Shown: positions 7,692 to 18,573, counted from the stretch's first letter. The stretch is 36,493 nt of DNA from Acidobacteriota bacterium (GCA_027622905.1 JAQBVV010000019.1:1-36493); one strand, 5' to 3'. Numbers and translations are program-made. Notes: generated from the sequence alone by a model not told the origin.

Positions 7692-8603
7692 CTAAGGGAG
7701 CTCACTGAACAACGTCTGTACGTTGGCCAGCAGACGCGCCTCAGGGACGGCATAGCCCTCGAATCTGGCCGATGGTGTCCAACTCTCCGCTGCTTCCTCG
7801 GCCGACTGCCCCGCTGCCTTCGCGGCTCGCATCGCCCCGAGAAACTCCAGGGTGAAGTCAGCGTACTCGCGCAAATCGTCCATCGTCATCAGCGTGCTGT
7901 GCCCGGTGATGATCGTCTCAACCTCGATGGCGTCGATGACCTTCCGAAGCGTCGCCGGGAACTCCAGCGCGCTGCCGCCGTTGTTGGCATCCATGATCGG
8001 GAGGTTCTTGCCGGAGAACGCATCACCACCATGCATCACGCTGAGTGAGGGAAACACCACCCATATATCTCCGTTCGTGTGGGCACGGCCAAAGTAATAG
8101 AGCTCGATGCGAGCGTCGCCGCCCCCGAGCGTGAACCTGTCGGTAAACGTGTCGGTCGGCATGCCGCGATCACCCTCGAACGTCATGTTCTGCGGCCCGA
8201 AACCCGTGACCGGGCGCATCTCCAACATGTTCGCTGCAGAGTTCTCGTGCGCCACGATCTGGATATCGACGGGCAACTCGGGGTTGCCGCCCACGTGATC
8301 GAAGTGGCTATGGGTGTTGATGAGGGTCGTCACCGGACGGTCGGTCAATGCCGACACGCTATCGAGCAGCGTCTGGCCCCAGCCTGGTATCTTCGTGTCC
8401 ACCAGCGTCACGCCGTGGGGGCCGATGAAGGCCGCGGTGTTGCCGCCGCCACCCCGCAGGACAAAGAGGTTGTCACGCACTTCTTCCGTGTCGATGACGC
8501 GGGCCTCAGCCTGCTGCGCAGACAGGCGGGAGCCGGTGCCAACCGTCACAATGGCAAGTCCACCAACGATCAGCAGGCCGGCGAGTATTAAGAGTCTCCT
8601 CAT
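7692..8603 (-). CDS. Periplasmic metallo-beta-lactamase-fold hydrolase
   Basis: This 303-residue protein has an N-terminal signal helix (about residues 3-23). The complete metal-binding set of the MBL superfamily follows: His98, His100, Asp102, His103 (THSHFDH), His175 (GRAHTNGD), Asp194 (MHGGD) and His235 (ITGHST). A two-zinc hydrolase is therefore expected. The GRAHTNGDIWVVFP region resembles the group related to class B beta-lactamases, cyclases and quinoprotein-relay hydrolases, so the substrate cannot be named. ATG 8603 is supported by AAGGAG a few bases upstream and by the signal peptide. It lies 53 bp after the G8-domain gene on the same strand, so co-transcription is likely. Confidence 0.85.
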   Translation of the reverse strand: MRRLLILAGLLIVGGLAIVTVGTGSRLSAQQAEARVIDTEEVRDNLFVLRGGGGNTAAFIGPHGVTLVDTKIPGWGQTLLDSVSALTDRPVTTLINTHSHFDHVGGNPELPVDIQIVAHENSAANMLEMRPVTGFGPQNMTFEGDRGMPTDTFTDRFTLGGGDARIELYYFGRAHTNGDIWVVFPSLSVMHGGDAFSGKNLPIMDANNGGSALEFPATLRKVIDAIEVETIITGHSTLMTMDDLREYADFTLEFLGAMRAAKAAGQSAEEAAESWTPSARFEGYAVPEARLLANVQTLFSELP

Positions 8604-8656
8604 GGGACTCCTTCTAGCGAGGTGATGCGAGCCAGAAAGCCCGCCGAACCCTACCT

Positions 8657-10849
8657 CTACCTGCACACCCACCCCGTGATATCGGGCTGCGTCTCGTGAC
8701 ACGGTGAGACGTCGGGAGGCGCGTCCAGCGAGTAGTACACCTTGAAGTCGTCGCCGGACCTGCCGTTGAAGCCGACGATCTCGATCGGGTCGCGCGGCTC
8801 GGTGTCGCCCGGCGCCATCCTGTAGTTCATCGAGACAGCGGCCGGCGCGTAGCTCGATCGTCCCGGAAGATCCAGTGACTCGAAGGTGGCATTGCGCACG
8901 ACGGAGCGCTTGGCGGCTCGCGCCAGTTCGCTGTCCGACGCGTACCCGGTCGCGACCACGACGCCAATGTGGTTGCGGAAGTACCCGTTCTCGATCACGA
9001 CTGACCCGTCGCCGCGCCCGGGCTCCAGCCGCGCCTGGTTTGGGTAGAACGGGCTGGCTACACCGACGCGAAGACCCTGGATGTCGGCATCTGTGACCAC
9101 CACGCTCTTTGCGGCATAGTTCGAGAACCAGAGACCCACGGGAGCGTCGAGGTCACTCACGAGTACCGATGTGTCGCCGCGGACCGTCAAGCGATCGACG
9201 ACCAGCTTGTCTGTTGGCGTCGCCGTCACGCCGTGACGCGAAGGATGCCAGACGCGAAAATTCGTGACCTCACCGTTCCAGCCCCACACCGCGCCCGCCT
9301 GGATCGCGCCGTAAGCCTCGTTGTTCGTGAACTCGAGCACACCCGAAGCAGTCGTATCGAGCTCGACCGTTTCGCTTTGCAGCGTGGGATCGGCGCCTTT
9401 GAAGGCCGGGATCCTGATCGAGCCGAGCCCGCCAGCGGCCAGCCCGAAGCCGACCGCGTCGGCGTTGGCCGCGACGTTGTTGCGGATGTAGTTGTGCGGC
9501 CCGCGGAACCACAACCCGGCCCCCTCGCCCCCGGGGTCGGGCGTCGGACCACCGTAGCCGCTGCGCGGCGCGAAGTCGCCAGAGCCCGCGATGCGCATCG
9601 CGAAGTTATGTTCGAACACGTTGAACGCCTCGTTGCCGTCCTCGGTGGCGATGCCTGCGCCCCCGGTGTTGTACACAACGTTGTCCCGCACAAGGCCGTA
9701 GTGGCTGTTATGGATCGTGACTCCCCACTTCGGGGCTTCGTCCACGGCGTTGCCGATCAGTTGGAACTGGTACCCGTCCTCCGGCGTCGTCGTCGGACCG
9801 AAGTAGTGATGGAAGTGGATCGCATACCGCCCGATCTGGTTCTCGCCGGCGTGGATCATGTGTCCGTCGCCGTCAAACATCGTGTTGTCGAGCGGCCCCA
9901 TCTTCGTGCGTCCCATGCCCTGCACAGCTACATAGCGAATGTCGACGTCGGCGCGGGCCATGAAGATCGTGTGTCCGCGGGTGCCCTCCGGGTTCTCGGA
10001 ACGGATGAGCACGTTGCGTGTGAGATTCCCAACGTGCGGAAGGAATTCGAGTGTTCCCTCTGGCGTTCGTGCCCCGACGTGATCGAACTGGAGCGCGGCT
10101 TCGAGCGTCACCCGGTTGCCTGCCACCGACCTAACCCGGAGCCTTTCATCACGGGAGACGAACCCCGCCCGGCGATCGCGCTCTCGCAGCTGCCGCGTGT
10201 CTGGAATGACGACCTCGTCACCGGCCGCCCAACCGGCTGGTTCGTCTTCAAGCAGCAGCGTGGTCTGCCCGGCGAGCGGCTCGGCAGCCAGACGCAGGAA
10301 CGTGGTGGGCTTGACCGCGCCGTGCATTCTGACGGTACCAAGACCCTGGATGCCCGTGCCGATCTGTGCGGGATCGAGGCCATCATCGGTGGCCTGGTCC
10401 GCAATGATGATCTCGGCCATGGCGTCCCTGGCGACAGGCTGGGCCTCGGTCCCAACTTCGAGAACCCCGTCGTCCATGACGGTCAGATTGACGATCCGCA
10501 TGTGCGTGCTGGCGTCGGTGCTGAACCTGAGGCGTCCGTTCACCTCGATGCAATCGAGTCGAACATCGCTGGCAACATCGTAGACAACGTCGTGTCCGGC
10601 CTCGATACGCACCTTGTCGTCAACTCCAGGCACCCGCTGTGGGGACCACGTCTCGGGATCCGACCACGCCCCGCCTGTGGCGCTCGTGACGCTGGGATTC
10701 GCGCAGAAGTACGGGACCCCCTGCGGCACGCCGCTCAGCGGCGCTGTATGAGTATGCGCGTCCTGACCCAAGGCTGGCTGCGTAGCGCAGAACAGGCCGG
10801 AGATGGCGATAAGCAGTCCAACGACGGTCCGAGTGATCTTGGCAGACAC
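8657..10849 (-). CDS. Secreted G8-domain, right-handed beta-helix protein
   Basis: This is a 730-residue exported protein. The signal peptide covers about residues 1-30 (VVGLLIAISGLFCATQPALG). A G8-like domain follows (GAWSDPETWSPQRVPGVDD, then strands ending near residue 150). This domain is known from CEMIP/TMEM2-type proteins and bacterial surface proteins. Residues about 200-680 have the repeated short strands and Asn/Gly turns of a parallel beta-helix (for example NSHYGLVRDNVVYNTGGAGI and GPHNYIRNNVAANADAVGFG). Similar proteins bind or cleave polysaccharides, but no catalytic residues can be assigned here. GTG 10849 is preferred because of AAGGAGG upstream and the signal peptide. It is divergent from the cytochrome c gene. 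Confidence 0.8.
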   Translation of the reverse strand: MSAKITRTVVGLLIAISGLFCATQPALGQDAHTHTAPLSGVPQGVPYFCANPSVTSATGGAWSDPETWSPQRVPGVDDKVRIEAGHDVVYDVASDVRLDCIEVNGRLRFSTDASTHMRIVNLTVMDDGVLEVGTEAQPVARDAMAEIIIADQATDDGLDPAQIGTGIQGLGTVRMHGAVKPTTFLRLAAEPLAGQTTLLLEDEPAGWAAGDEVVIPDTRQLRERDRRAGFVSRDERLRVRSVAGNRVTLEAALQFDHVGARTPEGTLEFLPHVGNLTRNVLIRSENPEGTRGHTIFMARADVDIRYVAVQGMGRTKMGPLDNTMFDGDGHMIHAGENQIGRYAIHFHHYFGPTTTPEDGYQFQLIGNAVDEAPKWGVTIHNSHYGLVRDNVVYNTGGAGIATEDGNEAFNVFEHNFAMRIAGSGDFAPRSGYGGPTPDPGGEGAGLWFRGPHNYIRNNVAANADAVGFGLAAGGLGSIRIPAFKGADPTLQSETVELDTTASGVLEFTNNEAYGAIQAGAVWGWNGEVTNFRVWHPSRHGVTATPTDKLVVDRLTVRGDTSVLVSDLDAPVGLWFSNYAAKSVVVTDADIQGLRVGVASPFYPNQARLEPGRGDGSVVIENGYFRNHIGVVVATGYASDSELARAAKRSVVRNATFESLDLPGRSSYAPAAVSMNYRMAPGDTEPRDPIEIVGFNGRSGDDFKVYYSLDAPPDVSPCHETQPDITGWVCR

Positions 10850-10981
10850 GGGCGCCTCCTTCTGAGAATGCGCGAATATAGCACGGCGGGCCGGTTGGCG
10901 CCGGGGTTGCCCCAGGGCACACACCAGCCGCCAACCACGGTAGAATGTGCGCTGATACTTAAGCTGACAGGAGCATATCCC

Positions 10982-11374
10982 GTGAATTCACGTCTCTTCT
11001 CTACGTTCGTCGCAGCGGTCGCCGTCGCAGCCCTGGGAAGTATCGCCATGGCTCAGGGAAATCCCGAAGCGGCCGCGCTCGAAAACCCGGTTGCCGCAAC
11101 GCCGGAGTCCATTGCCGCCGGCCAGGCGAGCTATAAGCAGTACTGCGCGTCGTGCCACGGCGCCACCGCGGAAGGCGGTGTCGGCAACGACCTGATCCCT
11201 GACTCGCCGAACCTGATCGACGCGGAGTGGGATCACGGCTCGGCCGATGGAAATATCTTCGACTCGATAAAGAACGGCGTCCCGCCCAACTTCGACATGA
11301 TTCCGTGGAGCAACAGGCTGTCGGACGATGAGGTCTGGAACGTCGTGAACTACCTGCGCTCGCTCGCCGAATAG
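10982..11374 (+). CDS. Periplasmic mono-heme cytochrome c
   Basis: This 130-residue class I cytochrome c has a cleavable signal peptide (about 1-25, ending ...SIAMAQG). The haem-binding site is CASCHG, and a probable distal Met lies in FDMIPWSNRLSDDEVWNVVN, which also carries the conserved C-terminal helix pattern ending VNYLRSL. GTG 10982 has AGGAG eight bases upstream. The open frame extends far upstream on this strand but only as antisense of the G8 gene. It would shuttle electrons in the periplasm. Its convergent neighbour is also a haem protein, so partnership is possible but unproven. Confidence 0.9.
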   Translation: MNSRLFSTFVAAVAVAALGSIAMAQGNPEAAALENPVAATPESIAAGQASYKQYCASCHGATAEGGVGNDLIPDSPNLIDAEWDHGSADGNIFDSIKNGVPPNFDMIPWSNRLSDDEVWNVVNYLRSLAE

Positions 11375-11397
11375 ACATCCGCCAGCACAAAAAAGTA

Positions 11398-11421
11398 GAG
11401 GCGGGCCCGCAAGCCCGCCTC
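11398..11421 (-). terminator. Intrinsic terminator between convergent haem-protein genes
   Basis: A perfect 9-bp GC-rich stem (GAGGCGGGC / GCCCGCCTC) with a six-base loop is followed on the minus strand by a run of six T. This is the expected form for terminating the gene ending at 11447. On the plus strand the stem is 23 bp after the cytochrome c stop and has an A-run before it, so it may also block readthrough in that direction. Confidence 0.85.
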
Positions 11422-11446
11422 CACCACTGATCGCGCCCCGCCCAGC

Positions 11447-13624
11447 CTACTTGGCGAGTGGGTTCGGTCGCATCTGGAACTTCACGAGCTTGGGCAGCGT
11501 CCCCTTCCCCGTTTCCATGTGGAACGGCGCTCGTGTCGACACCGGCGTGTAGATGCCCTTGCCCTTCCAACCGGCACCCGGATCGTCGATACGGCCGTCG
11601 AGCCCCTTGGCGAAGTAGCCCATCGGATACGGCACGCGAAGCGTCAGGAACTCGTCATCAACCAGTGCCAGCAACGCCTCGGACAGGTTACCAGTGACCA
11701 ACGCGACGTCGGTGCCCACGCCGAGCATGTCGAATCGGTCGGTGAAGTTGTAGTACGCCGAGTCGGCACTGGCGCTCTGGGTGGCTCCCTTGTAGTTCGG
11801 ACCCGGGAGCGGATACAGCGTCCACCCTTCGGCACAGTGCTGCCCGGTCGCGGTGGGGCCGTTCAGCTTGCCCGTGCACTTGCTCCGGTCGAAACTCGAG
11901 AGGTGGCCGCTCGACAGAACCGTCCAGACGACGTTATCGCTGTCGACGTCCATACCGCGTGGCCCATAACCCTGTTCCGTCGCCTTGGGGTTCTCCCAGG
12001 GCACTTCATAGAGTTCGAGAAGGGCTGTCTCCGACGGGTTGTCACCAGGCACCAACCGACCGAGCGCGCCCGGCATGCCCCGCACCGAGCCCCACACCGA
12101 ACCGTCGAACGCCGGTGAATCACCGTAGAACTCAATATCCACCCGCTTGTCCTTCGTCGGATCGTCAGGCTCGTTGGGCTCGGTATAGGCGTCCCGCTTC
12201 CCGTTCCCGTTGTAGTCGAGCACAAACGGCGTCCAGCCCTGGGCCAGCTGCTCGTCCTGCGTCTCGTCCCAGACCCTGACGTCGAACCAGCCCTCGACGC
12301 CCGCAGGTCCGAACGACGACCAGAGCTTGTCGTTCTCGTCGAAATTCACGTGGCCATAGGAGAAGCATGTGTCGATCGTATGGGTCTGCTTGGTCTTCGG
12401 GTCGTACATGATGAGTCCGCGGCTGGACCGATCGATCGGAAACACCTTCGCTGACGGGTGATCCGAGCCCTCACGGCACCAGGCCGGCGTGTCCGGTCCC
12501 CGAACGATCGACGCCGACCACACGCGACCCTGGCTGTCCATGGCGAAGCTGTGGGCGCTCGTCTGGCTGTTCCAGATCACCTCGTCGCCCCAATAGGGGG
12601 ACGGCGCGGCCGGCGGATTGTCGCCGGAGCTCGGCGTGTTCGGATCGCGGGGAGTCAACTGAATCCGGCTCGAGGTGTGCGTGACCGGATCGATGACCGA
12701 CATGTAGTCGGCGGCCGCTTCGAGCGCCCCGTAGATCGGACCGTTCGCGTTGACCGTCGGATCGCGCTTGTCACTCGCGATGGCGTCGTGCAGATAGGCT
12801 TTCTCGTCCGCCCAATCCCAGATTGTCACGACAACGTCGCGCTCCCGGCCCTGCGGGCGGGCCGGCTCGGCGAACGGGAGCTCGCCGTCGGCAATCCGAT
12901 CCGTCCAGTCCGCATACATCCCCAATGTGCGGTCAAGGCCGACCTGGTTGAACCTGGCACTCATACCGGCGCCAGCCTGGCCCGCCAGCAGCCGGCGATC
13001 CCAGGCGCCCTTGGAGTCTTCCGACCCGTCAAGGATGCTCTGTGGGATGGTGCGGGTGGCCTTGTTGCCCATCTGGTGGCAGCCCGTGCAACCATCGGTG
13101 TTGACGACGCGAGCGACGAACGCTCCCTGGCTGTGGATATTCTGGGCGATACCGTTGCCGGCCGGCCCCGTTCCCGGGAAATCGCTCTCCGGTGGCAACT
13201 GCAGCATCGAGAACCAGTACTGCGCCGGGTAGTACTCGGCTGCTGTCTTCTTGTCTGGCGCGGCGCTGGCCGTCAGATTCACGATCTGGCCGGGCATCGC
13301 CTTGACCCTCGGCGTATCGACAAGCCCGTAGCCCCGGGCAAAGACATCATACTCAGCCGCGGGCAGGTCCGGCACGACGTAGCGGCCGTTGTCGTCGGTC
13401 ACGACGGTCTTGATCAGACGCGTGGGCAGGTTCGTGGTCTCTGCGATGACCCAGACCCCTGCTTCCGGGCCATTCGGACCGGTCACGACGCCTCCGACGT
13501 CGTCGTTATCAATGGCGACGGCAGCCTGACCGCCCTGGCCAGCGTTGACAACCACCAGCGACGCCACGAGGCTCGCGGTGACGCCAAACGTCACGATCCC
13601 CCAATAGAGAGCCTTCGAACGCAT
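11447..13624 (-). CDS. Secreted haem c protein with carboxypeptidase-regulatory-like domain
   Basis: This is a 725-residue exported protein. The signal peptide spans about residues 1-30. Residues about 40-115 form a carboxypeptidase-regulatory-like (CNA-B/transthyretin-like) domain (TDDNGRYVVPDLPAAEYDVF). One haem c site follows, Cys179-Thr-Gly-Cys182-His183 (GCTGCHQMGNKATR). The rest has WD/SMP-30-like propeller signatures (HSFAMDSQGRVWSAS, GPRGMDVDSDNVVWTVLSSG). Within them is an EF-hand-like loop, DYNGNGKRD at 470-478, that may bind calcium. ATG 13624 has AGGAGG eight bases upstream. I recall such proteins in Acidobacteriota beside cytochromes and dehydrogenases. Function is unknown, and a periplasmic electron-transfer or oxidoreductase role is an inference. 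Confidence 0.75.
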   Translation of the reverse strand: MRSKALYWGIVTFGVTASLVASLVVVNAGQGGQAAVAIDNDDVGGVVTGPNGPEAGVWVIAETTNLPTRLIKTVVTDDNGRYVVPDLPAAEYDVFARGYGLVDTPRVKAMPGQIVNLTASAAPDKKTAAEYYPAQYWFSMLQLPPESDFPGTGPAGNGIAQNIHSQGAFVARVVNTDGCTGCHQMGNKATRTIPQSILDGSEDSKGAWDRRLLAGQAGAGMSARFNQVGLDRTLGMYADWTDRIADGELPFAEPARPQGRERDVVVTIWDWADEKAYLHDAIASDKRDPTVNANGPIYGALEAAADYMSVIDPVTHTSSRIQLTPRDPNTPSSGDNPPAAPSPYWGDEVIWNSQTSAHSFAMDSQGRVWSASIVRGPDTPAWCREGSDHPSAKVFPIDRSSRGLIMYDPKTKQTHTIDTCFSYGHVNFDENDKLWSSFGPAGVEGWFDVRVWDETQDEQLAQGWTPFVLDYNGNGKRDAYTEPNEPDDPTKDKRVDIEFYGDSPAFDGSVWGSVRGMPGALGRLVPGDNPSETALLELYEVPWENPKATEQGYGPRGMDVDSDNVVWTVLSSGHLSSFDRSKCTGKLNGPTATGQHCAEGWTLYPLPGPNYKGATQSASADSAYYNFTDRFDMLGVGTDVALVTGNLSEALLALVDDEFLTLRVPYPMGYFAKGLDGRIDDPGAGWKGKGIYTPVSTRAPFHMETGKGTLPKLVKFQMRPNPLAK

Positions 13625-13848
13625 ACACCCCCTCCTTCTACCTGGCGCACAGCCCAACCGGCGCCCGCAACGCCCATCCTGGCCGAACCGAGGCATCTGT
13701 ACTGAAAAAAACAGACCACAAGTGTGCCTCCATGCGCCCCCGCAGTCAAGAAACATCGACCTCGAGCTGAAATCCATGATTGTGCCCCCGCGGGACGGCC
13801 CCGTACGGCCAGCTGGCTTCGGGTCGGCCGGGGAAAAATCACGGACTG

Positions 13849-15747
13849 CTAGTTTGAAGGGCGCCTCGTCAGATCCGCGGTCTCCGCGCCTTCAGGCAGC
13901 AGGTGCCAGCCCCGGAGCGCGAGTTCCGTGACGGCCTGTTCGTTCGCGCGTGCGTAGAGGGCGATCGCCGCGCGGTCGCCAGTACGCAGCTTCGCCGAGC
14001 GCGCCATCGGTACGACATGACGGTGTCGCTTCAGGGTAAGAACGACGTAGTTGTCGGAGCGACGGTCGACGACAGCCTGCTCTGCCGACGACTCCTCGGC
14101 GGATTTCTTCACCTCGCGAAACTCAAAATGACCGATCGTCACTTCCGACTGACGCCAGCGGACGTCCCACCGTTCCTCGTCATGGGGACCATCAAAGAGC
14201 ACCTCGGCGCCATGTCGAGCGACATGCTCCGGGGCGCCGTCCCCGCTGGCTGAGCTCACCGACACCAATCCTGTCGGTACGTCGAACTCGTGTCTGGCGT
14301 AATGAACAAACTGGCTGTTGCGGTTCTCGTTGAACGTCGCACCCACAACGGTGCCGACCAGCTCGATACGAGCGCGTCGCAACGTGCGTTCCTGCAGACC
14401 GTCACCAAACACCACGGCAAGACCCTGGCGCTCGGCTGCGTGGCACCGCTGAGGATCGTTATCGATCAGAACCACGTTGGCGCCCTGCGCCCGAAGCTCG
14501 GTCGCCAGCGCAAGCCCGAGTCCCTGCGCGCCGAGCACCGCGATCCGGTCCCGTGCGGCGAGTCGGAGGCCAAGCGCCGCCGACAACGGCCACGCGACGA
14601 CCGCGGCCGACACCACGGTCCCTGAGATCACGAGGAACACCAGCGCTCGCAAGGCGTCTCCTCCGGCGATGCCGTTACTGTCCAGGGCGCTGGCCATCAG
14701 CGAGGCCACCGCGGCCGCCACGATGCCTCGCGGCGCCAGCGCCGCGAGGAACACGCGCTCCTTCGCGGCAAGCTCGGCACCGCGCGTGACGAACCATACG
14801 CTCACCGGGCGCACCACGACGATCAACGTGCCGACCACCGCAGCACCCCGCCAGCCGAGCACTTCGATTTCCGCCATGCCAACGTCGGCCGCCAGAAGAA
14901 TGAAGATCGTGCCAATGAGCAAGAGCGTCAGCTGATCCTTGAATTCCCGCAGGTCCTCGATGACCGGATTCTCGTGATTGCCGACGATGACCCCAGCCAC
15001 GGTGACGGCGATCAAGCCGCTCTGGCTGAGTACGTGCTCACCCAAGTGAAAGATCAGCGTGACGAATGCCAGTACCAGGATGTTCTCAAGACCGCGTACC
15101 AGTTTCTCGAACCGCAACAGCAGCGTCAGGGCAAATCCGCCCGCTGCGCCGATGGCGAGACCAGCCACCAACCGCACGATGAGGTCGCGCATGCCCGCTG
15201 CCGCCTGCGACGTGTCGGTGGCCAGCGTGACCTGAAGCACGAGCACGGCCAGCAGTGCACCGATCGGGTCGATGAGTACGCCCTCGGCCTCGAGCACGGT
15301 CTGCAATCGCGGCCGCAGGCGAAGGTTCCGCACGAGCGGGCCGACCACGGTGGGACCCGTGACCACGACCAGCGCACCGAACAGGGTGGCGAGCGGCCAC
15401 GACCAGTCCAGCCACAGACGCGCCGTCAGCGTCCCGCCCACCAGGGTGATGAGCGCGCCAGTCGTGATGAGGAGTCGGATGACGCGTTCTTCGCGCTTGA
15501 GCCGCTTCAGGTCGAGGTTGAGCGCACCCTCGAACAGGATGATCGCGACGGCAAAATCGACGAGGACAAACAGACTTTCGCCGAGCGCGGCAGGCCTGAC
15601 CCATCCAAGCCCTTCGGGTCCCAGCGCCGCACCGGCCGCCAGCAGGAGGACGATCGCCGGAATGCGCACCAGCTTGGCGATACCTTGAACCGACACGCCG
15701 GCAGCCAGCGCAACGGCAACGATGAGGGCAGCACTCTCTTCTGTCAC
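13849..15747 (-). CDS. CPA1-type Na+(K+)/H+ antiporter with TrkA-N domain
   Basis: This is a 632-residue antiporter of the NhaP/KefB type. About 12 helices occupy residues 1-390, with the ion-binding region FGALVVVTGPTVVGPLVRNL and EAEGVLIDPIGALLAVLVLQ (Asp160). The usual Asn-Asp pair of NhaP is Ile-Asp here. A Rossmann TrkA-N domain follows at about 401-500 (RIAVLGAQGLGLALA and VVLIDNDP), able to bind NAD(H). The C-terminal TrkA-C-like region ends near 632. GTG 15747 was chosen where hydrophobic homology begins. No clear Shine-Dalgarno is visible, and GTG 15807 is an alternative. It exports Na+ or K+ in exchange for protons at the inner membrane, probably gated by nucleotide. Confidence 0.88.
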   Translation of the reverse strand: MTEESAALIVAVALAAGVSVQGIAKLVRIPAIVLLLAAGAALGPEGLGWVRPAALGESLFVLVDFAVAIILFEGALNLDLKRLKREERVIRLLITTGALITLVGGTLTARLWLDWSWPLATLFGALVVVTGPTVVGPLVRNLRLRPRLQTVLEAEGVLIDPIGALLAVLVLQVTLATDTSQAAAGMRDLIVRLVAGLAIGAAGGFALTLLLRFEKLVRGLENILVLAFVTLIFHLGEHVLSQSGLIAVTVAGVIVGNHENPVIEDLREFKDQLTLLLIGTIFILLAADVGMAEIEVLGWRGAAVVGTLIVVVRPVSVWFVTRGAELAAKERVFLAALAPRGIVAAAVASLMASALDSNGIAGGDALRALVFLVISGTVVSAAVVAWPLSAALGLRLAARDRIAVLGAQGLGLALATELRAQGANVVLIDNDPQRCHAAERQGLAVVFGDGLQERTLRRARIELVGTVVGATFNENRNSQFVHYARHEFDVPTGLVSVSSASGDGAPEHVARHGAEVLFDGPHDEERWDVRWRQSEVTIGHFEFREVKKSAEESSAEQAVVDRRSDNYVVLTLKRHRHVVPMARSAKLRTGDRAAIALYARANEQAVTELALRGWHLLPEGAETADLTRRPSN

Positions 15748-15753
15748 GCGATG

Positions 15754-15780
15754 ATCCAGTCCCCAATATATATATTTAGT
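15754..15780 (-). promoter_or_regulatory. AT-rich promoter-like stretch before the CPA1 antiporter
   Basis: A run of alternating A and T (about 15763-15778) in otherwise GC-rich DNA lies 16-30 bases upstream of the chosen GTG start. It could hold a -10 element. No convincing -35 box was found, so this is only a candidate. Confidence 0.3.
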
Positions 15781-15906
15781 GGCGCCAGCCCGCTCGTCCC
15801 TGTTCACACCTTTTCCGAGACTCCCTACGGTGTGCGCGGTCACCAACCACCCGCCAGCCACTATCTGGATATCCGAGGGGAGCTACCGTGGCGCAACTGG
15901 GCGCAA

Positions 15907-16012
15907 CTAGAGCGCTTTTCGTTTCGGTCTGGGGCTTCTCGCAGGGGCCAGGCCTTTTCGAAAAGCGCTTTCCCGCGTTTTTCGGTCTACACCAAATCGA
16001 AAAACGCTCTAG
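15907..16012. repeat. MITE/REP-like element with terminal inverted repeats
   Basis: The element is about 106 bp. Its two 21-bp ends are inverted copies matching at 18 of 21 positions, both beginning CTAGAGCG, at 15907-15927 and 15992-16012. Inside are a 12-bp palindrome (15954-15965), an inverted pair AGCGCTTTTCG/CGAAAAGCGCT (15911-15921, 15959-15969) and two copies of TTTCGGTCT. The right end supplies the TAG stop of the LapA-like gene. No transposase is present. Non-autonomous mobile elements and REP-type repeats have this form. Just outside the left end, GCGCAACT occurs twice (15891, 15901), the second copy overlapping it by two bases. Confidence 0.65.
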
Positions 16013-16365
16013 GCTGGCGGCGGGGTGATCCGCGGGGGACCGGCGCCTGGTTCACGGGAAGGCCCCGGACCACGCGGCACTGGCGGCCGCTGCGCCGCTG
16101 CAAGCTTGGTCTCCTGGAGCTCGACCTCGATCGCTGCAATCCGCTTCTTCAAGCTGGTCACTGCCCACTTCCCCTTGACGAGCGTGGGAATCGAAGCCAG
16201 CACGCTGACCAGCGCGCCGACGATCAAGGTGACGAACAGCAGTAGCGCGAGCGAGCCTTCAAAGGTCCATGTGAAGAACGCCACGGTGACCGGCGCGATA
16301 TTCTGCAACGCGAACATCACGGCGAACAACGCGACCCCGAGGGCGACGAAAAGGAACACCTGCAT
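16009..16365 (-). CDS. LapA-like (DUF1049) inner-membrane protein
   Basis: This 118-residue protein has two membrane helices (about 3-23 and 38-60) of the lipopolysaccharide assembly protein A (LapA, PF06305) type. It contains the typical FALQNIAPVTVAFFTWTFEG between them. A short coiled coil (TSLKKRIAAIEVELQETK) and a Pro-rich tail follow. ATG 16365 has AAGGAGA upstream. It lies 18 bp downstream of glgX and is probably co-transcribed with it. Its stop codon falls inside the inverted-repeat element, so the last residues may have been changed by that insertion. A role in envelope assembly is inferred from the family. Confidence 0.75.
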   Translation of the reverse strand: MQVFLFVALGVALFAVMFALQNIAPVTVAFFTWTFEGSLALLLFVTLIVGALVSVLASIPTLVKGKWAVTSLKKRIAAIEVELQETKLAAAQRPPVPRGPGPSREPGAGPPRITPPPA

Positions 16366-16383
16366 GACTCTTCTCCTTAGGGC

Positions 16384-18573
<2,190 letters not shown>

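Noticed and set aside
9233-10981. Long plus-strand open frame antisense to the G8 gene and continuous with the cytochrome c frame
   Set aside because: Its sequence is Arg/Val/Asp-rich shadow of the opposite strand, has no signal peptide or domain. The real cytochrome starts at GTG 10982 with a ribosome-binding site and signal peptide.
12458-13705. 415-codon open frame antisense to the haem c protein
   Set aside because: It is an Arg-rich, GC-driven shadow without homology. The minus-strand gene has clear domains.
13625-13848. Possible small gene in the gap between the haem c protein and the antiporter
   Set aside because: Short frames here lack ribosome-binding sites and any recognisable sequence. 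The gap is best read as upstream region of the haem c gene.
14974-16245. 423-codon plus-strand open frame across the antiporter and repeat
   Set aside because: It is charged, Gln/Arg-rich shadow sequence that runs through two unrelated genes and a repeat element.
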